Source: JAJTFA01 sp051715425
GTDB taxonomy: Bacteria; Bacteroidota; Bacteroidia; UKL13-3
Reading direction: 5' to 3'
Length of the DNA stretch: 64,000 nucleotides
Assembly (NCBI GenBank): GCA_051715425.1
Contig: JBPXJS010000025.1
Coordinates: forward strand, 1-64,000
Position numbers and translations under genes: made by a program. This document shows positions 9,176-21,100 of this stretch, piece by piece. Under the pieces are notes generated by a model. That model saw only the letters and a program-made list of their open reading frames with translations. It was not told where the DNA came from and made no database searches. The first letter of the stretch is position 1. Every line of letters begins with the position of its first letter.

Positions 9176-12100
9176 ATGAAACGTATTATCTTAAAATATA
9201 CCTGGGTGTTATGCCTGTTTTTTTTACAACTACATGCATCTGCCATTTCTCCGGTTGTTTATTACAATACCGGCCCCTGGAGTGATAGTATTATGAGTAA
9301 TACCATCAACCAGCCGGGAGCATTTACCGATGTGGCTGCAGATTATTTTCCGGCTGTTGAGCCTGCGGCAAATAATATCACCTGGCATCCCAATTACCAG
9401 ATGCGCAAATCAGATGGTGCTGTGGTGCTTAAGGTAAACCGGTTTACCAATGAGTGTTTGCCTGCCTCTTTTACCAGTGAGGTTACCGTGAGGATATCTT
9501 ACTACAAATGGGATCCGGTATTGGATGCAGCGGCTACCAACAACCAAAAAGTGGTATTGAACGATATTAAGTTAAAGGTAAATTACAACAAAAACCAGGG
9601 CATTACTTTTAAAGAAAAGGATATTTATAGCCTGGAGTGGGCACATTATATAAAAGTAGAAGTCATATCCGTTTCAGACCCTAAACTTTCCCGGTTTTTG
9701 GTACTTGAAACCGATATTCAACAGGAACGCTATGCACATGTTACAGATATGACAGTGAGGCCAACCATTCCTTCTGTATTACCTCCATTACTTAACAGCA
9801 GCAATCAGATTACCCTTCGTTTTAATCCGGCACCAACAACCAATTTTGCTACTGAATATGATATTGAGTGGACTTTTGTAGAAGCATACGACCATCAATT
9901 AAATAACATTATCGATTACGCATACTTAGAAAATAACTTTCCTGACGACCTGAGCATGCGTTTTAATGCTACCCGTGTTACTGTTGATAAATCAACGAGT
10001 TCATATACCTTCAGTAATATTTTTGAAAGGGGATACCTCATCTATCGCGTTAGGGCTGTTGGCCAGCATTTGGATACCGATGGAACCCTTAAACGGGTGG
10101 AGTGCGACTGGTCCGATGCAGCACATGTGGCAATAAGTGCGTCTGGTTTTGCTGAACACCTGCCTGGTATGAACTGGCAATATTCCTGTGCGTTTGCTGA
10201 GGAAGGAAAGAAAAAAGAGTCAATTACCTATTTTGATGGAAGTTTAAGATCGAGGCAAACCGTGGCACAGTCCATTAACAGTTTAACAGGTAGTATGCAT
10301 GTGGTGGTGCAGGATAAAATTTATGATTTTCAGGGAAGACCAGCCATAGAGGTTTTACCTTCGCCAATGGCTTCTGCCGAGCTCACCTATTATCCGCTTA
10401 CCAGCACAAGTGGCGGTGGAGAATACAGCAAGGAGTTATTCGATAAACGGGCACAAACCAATGCACCTGTAATGCTTGCAGCTGTTCCTATGAATACAAG
10501 CAGTGGTGCTGCCAATTATTATAGTGCTTCAAGCCAGTGGCTTTCATCAACAGAAACCAATTTTGCCAATTATGTCCCCGTAGCAGGTGGTTTCCCTTTT
10601 GTGCAAACCATTTATACCAATGATAATACAGGTCGCGTGGAAAGAAAGAGCGGGGCAGGGGCCGACCATGCCATTGGCAGCGGGCATGAAACAGTTTATG
10701 AATACCTGCGCCCTAATCAGGATGAACTTGATCGCCTCTTTGGTAGCGAGGTTGGATATTCAGAGCATTATCAGAAAAATGTGGTGAAAGATCCCAACGG
10801 GCAGCTAAGTGTAAGTTACCTCAACGCCTCCGGTAAGGTGATTGCAACAGGTTTGGCCGGTCCGCAACCGGGTAATGTAACGCAGCTAACAGGATACAAA
10901 AGCGGGGAGTATAATCAGGAGGATTATCTTGAGGTAAACCTGATGACAGAAAGCGAACGCATTAATCTGGAGAACGGAATTTTGCACACGCATTCCTTTT
11001 ATGTTACCCAGCAAACCAATTATAAGTTTAAGTATACCCTCAATGTTTCTGGTTTTGATTTGGCATCATGCCAGACTCCGGCATTTTGTGCAGATTGTGT
11101 ATACGATCTTGAAATCAGTATCACAGACAAAAGGAACCAGGAACAACTCAATTACCAGACTGCAAATACCCTTCTTAAAACCACTATTGGCGGGGTAGAT
11201 GATGGGTCGGGTTACCGGGCATGCGAAACGCCATCGGCTGCTAAATATCAAATGAGTAATAGCTTTGATGCTGATGGAAACGGGTTTATTACCTTAACCC
11301 TTGAGCCCGGATTATACACCATCAGCAAAAAACTTACTACCAATGCCGCTTCTCTGGAATATTATGCCAATAAGTATGTAGAAGAACAACAATGTAAAAC
11401 ACTGGAGGAGTTTAAAACGGAAGCTGAAGCAGCGATAGATTTTAGTGGTTGTGGTTTAACCTGTGAGGGTTGTTATACCCAAAATGGGGTAGCATCTCCT
11501 TTTGGCCAGAGTGAAATAGATGCAGCACGTGCAGCTTATATCACTTCCCAAACCAATATTTATAGCAATATGGGCAAAGCGGTAGGCACCGATATGCTCG
11601 AAAACTTTGGAAAAACATTTGATATTGCCATTAAACAATGTAGCCTTATTTGTAACCCCAATCCCGATAAGTGTGATGCCATTAAACAAATTTTATTAAG
11701 CGATTTAACCCCTGGTGGGCAGTATGCCAAATTCAAAGAGGTAGAAACAACCAGCGGCTCGGGCATTTATGTAAATGCTGCAGATGATGTTTCGTCAGGT
11801 AATGTTTTTGATGAGTACAATGTATTAAGTGAAGAAACGCTATCTGTTTTTTCATTTAAAGAGGTTCCTGCTTTCCAAGACCTTGATATTGTTCTTCCAA
11901 GCGGGCAACCCGCAAAAGTTGCCAACTTAACGGAGAATGAGTTTATCACCAACTTTAAACCGGAGTGGGCTGAAATGATGTTATACCTGCATCCGGAGTT
12001 TTGTAAATATGAGCGTTGTTCTTTAGAGAAAGCAAGTGCCGATTTTTCGACAAGAATGGGCGCTGTGCTTACGTATGATGAAGCCAAAGTAACCTTGCCC

Positions 12101-15100
12101 GGAACTACCGGATCATATCTTAGACCTATACTGGCCGATCCGTTTTTTGGATTGGGTTGCGTGGAGGCTGTTTATGCGGATAATATGCTTACAAGCAGGC
12201 TAACCAATGTATACAAAAGTGTGCCTCAATACTGGACTTATGTTGGTACCAATAAAGATGTTCAGGTAATTGCTGAAGTTTCAGGTAGCAACCTGGTATT
12301 GCGCGATGTGTTCTCTACCCTTACACCTAAGAAAGTTGTAGGGTATATCCTCAATACAACTACTCCGGCACCCCATCAGTTGGTTTATCCAACTCCGTCA
12401 GCTACTACTCCAACAGGAAAATTAACCATTGATCCAAACGGAAGCGGTACGCTTATGCGTATTGCCTTTATCAATCCGGATTATACAGTGAAAATGACAA
12501 AATATACCATTTACGACCTTCCCATTATGCAACTCTATTGCTCGGATTTAGGAATAAATGAGAGCAAAAAAATGTCGGATTGTGTAAAAAAGGGAAGGCA
12601 AAAACTGGTAACTGAATGTAAAGAAGTAAAAGACAGGTATTGGGTTATTTTTAAATCACTTTATTTATCCAATAAAACTTACCTCGAATTATTTAGCCAG
12701 GAATCTGAAAATGCGCAAGGTGCCTGTGTTTGTAATCCGGTAATTGTTCATTCAGAAGTTGCTGATCCGCTTATTAAACGGAGCAGAAGAATTTACCCTT
12801 CTGCCATAGAAGGCGGATCAGGTTTGTTCCACAATGGATCTACCTTGCAGGATCCCATGACCTTTAATCCTACCCCTGCGGAAATTAATGGGATTACCGC
12901 CACCACCTCTGTTGCTATTGAGGCTGCCTGCACCCAACAATGCGAGAGTTATGCCGATTACTGGATGAGTAAACTGGCTCCCTGTTTAATAGAGCCAGAA
13001 TCATTGAGAACAGAAATAAAAGATGAGTTTGTAAAGATATGTAAGTTTGGATGTGATGTAAATAATCCACTTGGCTCCATCACAGTTCCACCCATTTTTG
13101 ATATTGGAGGAGCCAGAAGCAGTGAAGCAGCATATAAAAATTTTGAGGCTGTTTTACTTGCGAAGCTTGGTGCTAATTACCGAACAATAACCTGCGATGT
13201 AAATATGATAAAGGTGCCGAAACCTTATGGGCACGATTATTTGTCTACCGAATCGCCATATGCTGATACCTGCTCATGCAACGAAACAGAGTACAATTAT
13301 TTTGTAAACCGCGGTATTAAATGTTCGTTTAATATAGCATCAAGCGGAGAAAACTGCCCTTGTAAAAACAGTACCGGCATTTCGGAGAACAAGAAAAACG
13401 AACTGATGATTGGTAAAGATGCAGAGGCCGGCTATAAATGTAAAAAATGTATAGGTTGTTTGGAACTAAATGAAGCTTATGATGCCTTTATTATTCGTTA
13501 TCCAACCCTTAATCAGAGCGACAAGCAATTTGCGCCACTCCTTGAAAATTTCATGAACAATACCCTTAACTTAAACCAAACGTATAAGGAGTACCTGGCA
13601 CTGGCCGCAAATTGTATTAACCTACCTGTTACAGCCACTACATTTAATGATTTCCATACAGAGTATATCAGCCTGGATCTGGCTGTTGCCGAACCGGCTT
13701 ACCACCCGCCTCACTTGTGGGAAATGAACTCATCTCCGGTAATGATTGCCGTTGAACAAAAGCCTGTTTTACACCAACCGGTATTGATACAAGAGGAGAA
13801 TACACATGCTCCTATTTGGAGCAACAGATTCTTTATGTACAATAATCCTACGGCCATGTTGCCTGAAACGGGTGATGAGAATAATACCCAGGCTGCCGGA
13901 TTGGCCTATCTGAAAGCCAATACGGCTAAAATGAAGCAAGCGCTTCAAGCATCAGCTCAAACTACAGCCGGTCCGGATGAACCAGAGCCTGATCCAAATG
14001 CTACTGTAAACTATACACCTGTAACTGCCGGGGTTGATAAATGTGGTTGCGATAAAATACTTAACATCATGAAGGATAACCCAACCTTTACCGATGAGCA
14101 ACTAAGCACAGCATTTGCCAATCAATACAACTTTGGAAACAAACTCGATAATTTTGCTGATTTAAAGAAGTTATGCTGCAAATCGTATAACGGAATAGTA
14201 GAAAAAGGCGATAATGACAATGAGGTAAATCCTGATGGAGCAGGAGATGATCAGCCCGGAGGTGGTTTCCCTGAAGATGATCAACCGGATCCTTCTCCGG
14301 AACCAACACCGGAAGTGCCTTGTACATTAAGTGTTGCTCCCGGAGCCACTTTAGAATGGTCGGCTGCAGCATTGCAGGCATTAGCAGATAACGCCAAATA
14401 CAACCCTCAATTTAAATTCCCGGGTAATCTGCGTTGCCAGGATAATCATGCAAAGCAGGCCGATATGTGCGCCTGTGATATCTTAACCCAATTGCATGCT
14501 GATTTTGTTGCAAACGGAGTTACCGGTTCTTTTGCTGCTTATGTAAAACAACAACGTAACCTCCCTAATGAAATACCTGATCTGCAGCGGTTGCTGGATA
14601 TCTGTACCCAAATAAAAGCATTAACAAATGGTACATGGACAGATGATTCAAGGGCTATTTTAAATGACTATACCAGCAACCCGTTGCTTACTGTACATTA
14701 TACCATGTTGTGCGATCCATTGCCACCTCCGGGAGGAACACCGGGTTCCAGTGTAAATGACGGAAGTGGTTGGATTGGACCTAAGCCCTGCACCATCATA
14801 AAAGACCTTTCCTGCAGTCAGTTTGCTTCATTGGTAAGCGGTATATATGGCGGAAACGGAAGCAATATTACACAGGCACAACTCGATATATACAAAGCCA
14901 ATACCGCCAACTGGCAGGCACTAATTGCAGGCTTTAAATCATTGCTATTGGGTGGGGTTGCTGATGGTTGTGTGGTAAATGTGCGTTTCAGGCAGGATGC
15001 CGATTTATGTGGTGAAAACAGAAGGCGTTTTTATCCGTTCTCTATGCAAAACGGAGTTACAGATAACTTTGTTACAAACATGATTTCCCGTGTTGCATTG

Positions 15101-18100
15101 TTCGGCTGCGGTTGTGTGGAGGCTCCATCTTGGCTCACCATGACACCATGGCCGGCCGAAGAATGTACCACCTGCTATGGCCCTACCAAAAGCCTTGTTC
15201 AACTGGAAAAATACCTCAATGAACTGGCATCAGCCACATCGGCCACTCAGGTAATTAACCAGGTTAGCCAGGTGTTTAACAGTTTTCATACCACCGGACT
15301 TATTCCAACAAACTCGGCTTACCGCAATATTTATAATGGAGGCAACCCTACCGGTTTAAAACATCAGTGGGTTGCTGCCGCACCTTTTGTTGATGCGTTT
15401 TACCGAATGAAAATTACGGATGAGGCATCATCCAATCTATATACCAAATATTTTACCTTCTCTTTCCGCAACAGGCATCCTTCGTTCAGGATTTATTTTG
15501 TAAGGAAATTCTCTAATATAAGGCCTGCATGCCCCGATCCGGAGCATAATTTCCTGGTTGACGTGGAGTATGATGTATATGATCCGTATGCTCCGGGAGG
15601 CACACCTCCTGTAAGGCTTAAAACCACCATTCAGGGTACGGTTGATGCCTCCATCTCCAATGATATTATTTTGGGAAAAGAGTTTAACTGTTGTGCCAAA
15701 TTGTGTAATATTCCTGCCATGCGTGAAATCGCATCTACCCCGTGCGAAGATCATTTGCGCTCCATCGCAGTACAAAATGCCACACATCAATACAATGAAT
15801 ACATCACCGGTTTAAAAGATGAATTTAAACGCAAATACATGTTACATTGTTTCGGCTCTCAGCTGGATGAAACATTTGTAATGAAATATACCCCGGGTGA
15901 GTACCACCTTACCCTGTATTATTACGATCAGGCCGGCAACCTTACCCAAACGGTTCCGCCTGAAGGTGTGGACCCCATTACTTCACGTGCCACCCTTGAT
16001 CTGGTGAAACTGGAACGCAATGGGTTTAATTTACAGAGCCCGGCCAATTTGGTTCATTTGCCTCCGCATACCATGCAAACGTATTATCAGTACAATACCC
16101 TCAATCAACTGGTTTGGCAAAAAACACCTGATGCCGGTATTTCTACTTTTTATTATGATGCATTGGGGCGTATCATTTTCTCACGTAATTATAAACAGGC
16201 ACACTCCACCGGTGGAAACGAATACAGCTATACACGCTATGATCTGCTGGGGCGCATCATGGAAGTAGGGCAGGTGCTTACCCCACATACGCTCGACCAT
16301 ACCAATAGCCGCAATACTGCTTTTGTAAATACGGTTCTTGCGGGCAATAAAACAGAAATAACCAAAACGCTTTACGATATAAGCGCACCAGGTGGGTATC
16401 TCGCTCAGCAAAATCTTAAAAACAGGGTATCTATGGTTAGCTACCAGCATTTTAATGGCAGTACGGTTGATCATGCAGCTTACTACAGCTACGATATCCA
16501 CGGAAACGTAAAACAACTTGGGCGTTTAATTAACTCGCTGCAAACCGCCAATATGGATGAAGGGTTTAAACTTGTTGATTACGACTATGACCTCATTAGT
16601 GGCAAAGTAAACAGTGTGGTATACCAGGCCGGAGCCCCCGATCAGTTTATACACCGCTACAGTTATGATATGGACAACAGGCTTACCGAGGTGGTAAGCG
16701 GCAAACGGGTGGAAACCCTGGAACGCGATGCCACTTATTTCTACTACCTGCACGGACCACTGGCACGTGTAGAGCTTGGCGCACAACTGGTGCAGGGTAT
16801 CGACTATACGTATACCATACAAGGCTGGCTTAAGGGTGTAAACAGTGCCACCCTGCAACCCGGTCGCGATATTGGCCGTGATGGTTATTTCCCTGCGCAG
16901 GGCCAGCCGGTTAATTTGCACCAGCATATACCTAAAGATGCCTTTGGGTTTACCCTCGATTATTTTAATAACGATTATACACCGGCAAATGCAGCCACCA
17001 ACAACGGAACGCCCGTTTACAACCAGTTTATGATTGGCAGAAATGCTACACCGGTAATAGATGGCAACCTGCACCCGCTTTATAATGGCAATATTATGAT
17101 GATGACCACCGCCATAGCACAATTTATGGAAGGTGGTGCAGCACCGCTGGCCAGTGTATACCGTTACGATCAGCTGAACCGTATTATTACTGCTCGCTAT
17201 TACAATAATGTAGATATGAGTGCCAACAACTGGCAAAATACGGGTGCCATGCTTGATGATTATTTTAATGTATTTTCCTATGATGCCAACGGAAATATAA
17301 AGACTCAGGTGAGAAACGGATCAACCGCAAGCGGGCTGGCTATGGATAACCTCACTTACAATTATATTGCCGGTACCAATCAACTGCGCAATGTTGCTGA
17401 TGTAGTACTCACCGATAATTATACCGATGATATAAGCAACCAAACAAGTACCGATAATTATGAGTACGATAAAATCGGTAATATGACCAAAGATGTATCC
17501 GAAGAGATTGCCGAAATTAAATGGACCGTTTATGGAAAAATTAAATCCATTACGCGCATATCGGGCAGCCTAAAACCCGATCTGGAGTTTGAATATACCC
17601 CTGACGGACACAGGGCGGTAAAAATTGTAAAACCCAAGGGCCCCGGTATGTTTAATATATATACCTATTATGTAAGGGATGCCCAGGGCAATATTATGGC
17701 CACCTACGAGCGCAAGTTTGAGCGTATTATCGATTACCAGAGCCTTACTTTTAGCGATGTAAATGCCAAGCTGTTGGAGTATTCAGGCCCTACAGGTTTT
17801 GCCTCCTTTATTACCAGCCTCCATGGGGTACAGGGAACCAATGCCGGCCTTGCCAATTATCTGGAAAATAATCTGGTAACTAACCCGCCTATGGCTGAAG
17901 AGTGTATTCAAAACACCTATCCGCAGACTTTGCTAAACAGTGATGCCAATTTATTTAATGCGGTGTTGCGCAATTACAACCCTGCTAATTACCACCAGGC
18001 CATAGCAAGCCAGATATTTGGCGATGACGGGAAAGCATACATGGAAAGCATTTGTGCCTGCATTGATGACAACCTGCTGCTAAAAACCATTTTGAAAAAC

Positions 18101-21100
18101 GAATCCATCCGGAATGAATTTTTCCGCATCTTATACGATAACTATCCCTCATCTTATGATAAGGTATTAAGTGCAGCTACAGGCACAGTTATAGGCTATG
18201 AAGATGATATGGTGAACCTGACAGCATTGTTAAATGACGTTGAATACGCTAAGTATGAAAGCACCATGGATGCATTGTTAGCAGAGTTGGAAGCAGAGGG
18301 CTACCATACATGCAACCAACCCTTATTGGATTTATGGGAAATATGGTATGCAGATGGAGACAGGCAGCAACTCTGGAATTTAATTGAACTGTTGCCTGAA
18401 ATGGGCTTGCATGCACGTATTGCGGCCGTTTGTCAATGTACGGAAACCGAATTGCTGGAATGGTTTTCTGATAACAATGTAAATCAGAGAGTACACTTCT
18501 TTAAGGCATTGTTTTATACCAATCCAACTGTTTTTGATGCCGTGCTTACTGATCTTACATACACCTCAACCGGATCTGTAGATTTGAATGCTGCACTCAC
18601 TTTTGTACAAGGAGTAGCCAACAATAATGATATTGTTTCCGCCTGTCAGAATAACGGACTTTACGCATGCAGTCCGCTGTTTAAAGAGATATTAATGAAT
18701 ATGGCGGCTTTTGCCCCTGCAGATTTTGAAGCAGTAATAGCGGAGTTAGATCAGTCAACAAATGATTGGACAGTACACCTTACCAATAAGGGTTGCCTGG
18801 CTCAGGTTTATAACTGTCCTGGAGAAGAAGTGTATACCAGAAGTCAGATTGCTGATGCATTAACTTATCAGGATAAAACTTATCTTTGGAATACGGTAAT
18901 CAGTATAGAAGGAATTCCTGCTATTATCAGTTATCTCAAAAACAATATGCACCCTGAATTTATATATGCGGCAACAATTGCAGGACCTGGTTTTATAAGT
19001 GCCTACCAGCAACAGCAGCCTTTGTATGCAGGTGCGGCCGATAATATGAAAACCTATTTTGCCCATATTAAACAATATTTTGGCCAAACAGCGTACGATA
19101 ACCTGGCAGCATGGTTTTATAATAATTCTACCAGCTATTCCGACAGCCTTAATGTTACCGAGTATCATATTTATGGAAGTGCCCGATTGGGTACAAACAA
19201 AAAGCCATTGAATATTTATTATGCCACTTATACTTCGGCCAACGGAGGCAGCACCCAGCAGGGGATAAGTACCATTATTGATGCAGAAGATTTACCTGTG
19301 CAGGATGAGTTGGTAAAAGGTTTAAAACAATATGAGCTGAGCAACCATTTAGGCAATGTGCTGGCTGTGGTAAGTGATAAGGTATTGCCGGGTTGCACCC
19401 AGGTGAATGCCGAAGATTTTAGCACCAACCTTGGTGGATTTACCCCGTATTGGGCAACCCCGCTGACAGTTGATAATGGCCGGATGAAAATAACCAATAT
19501 AGGAGGAGGCAGCGGAGGCGCCAATTTAAACCTGAATACAGAAATGGGTAAAACCTATGTGGTAAGGTTTGATGCCGATATGGGACAGGTAGGAGAAATG
19601 GTGGCACGTATTGTAGAGTACAACCCTAATTTTTCTATTACCAGCCAGTTGTATGTGAACAGCAACGGACACCATGAGTTTTATTTTACTGCCACACGCA
19701 CAGGTAGCCGTTTAACATTATTTACACCAACCAACCTGGGTTATTTTTGGGTAGATAATGTGGTGGTTGATGAAATAACTGATGGAGCAAACCAGGGTGT
19801 TTTAAGAGCCGACCTGCTGCAGGCCAGTGATTACAGCCCATTCGGGGCGCCACTTGCAAACCGCAGTTGGAATATAAAAGAAGAATTAAACAAGGTACAA
19901 ATAGCCTCGCATACCTTTGCTGCTAATACAGAAGGATGGGCAGGCACAGGTAGCAGCACGGTGCAGGCAACAGGAGGAAGGTTGCAGTTTAGCAGCAGCA
20001 GTACCAATGTATCTGTTGGAAAAACATACACAACCGGCACCGGCAAACGTTACCGTTTAAGTGCGGATATTGATCCGAATGCATTAACAACAGGAGTGGA
20101 GTTAGAGATAACCGGGTACAATAATGCAGTATTGCTAAATGCACCAATAAGTAGTGTTGGCCACAGGCAAATAGATTTTGTATCTAACAGCACCAGCATT
20201 ACTGTAAAACTGAAACTAACTGGTACCGCAGCAGGCACAAGAGTGGTGTATTTGGATAATGTGAAGTTGGAGGAGATTAAGGGGGATATGAGTGGAAGTA
20301 GGTTCGGGTTTAATGGGCAAGAGAAAGATGACGAGGTCGTAGGAGAAGGCAATCTTTATACTGCGGAGTTTTGGGAGTATGATCCCAGAACAAGTGTAAG
20401 GTGGAATGTTGATCCGGAAACTAAAAATTTCCCTTGGCAGAGTCCTTATGTAACATTTAGTCGTAACCCAATTTTGAGGGTCGATCCGCTGGGAAATTCA
20501 GATGATGAATACGTAAATGAAAAAGGTGAAAAACTAGGTACAGATAAGGACGGAGCCAATGGTGTCACTCGTGTCGTATCAAATCAAGAGTGGAATACTG
20601 CTACTTCTCAAAATGGGGGTGCAACCACAGAAGCTGGAACTAAAGCATTGAGAGATTTATCAGCTAAAAATCCAATTTTGTTCAGCAATGAAAACACCGC
20701 ATATAATTATATTTGGAATAATAGCTTCTCTAACGGTAAATTCAATGTTGAAAACGCTGCATGGCTTACTGATAAGGGTGTTGTAGCTTTACCAACGACT
20801 GGTAATACCTCTAACGGAGCATCCCTAACAGGTGCAAAAGAAGTTGGAACTAGCGGCAAGTACACTTTCAATTTCGCAGGTAGTAATTTAAATATTAAAG
20901 GTTCAATTCATACTCATCCGCCTGGAGGTGTGAAAACTGATGAATGGGATATAGACGCTTCTAAATATGGACCATCATTTGTTATGAACAGTGATAAGAT
21001 TTGGGTTAATTATTATCACGGGGGATATAAAAATCCGAAAGGTTTAGCGGTTAGCCCAATAATGAATACAAACACGTTACTAAAAAACCCAAATTACTCA

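Noticed and set aside
16526..17236. 236-codon minus-strand frame inside the RHS gene
   Set aside because: Lies opposite the YD repeats; no start context and no protein-like composition.
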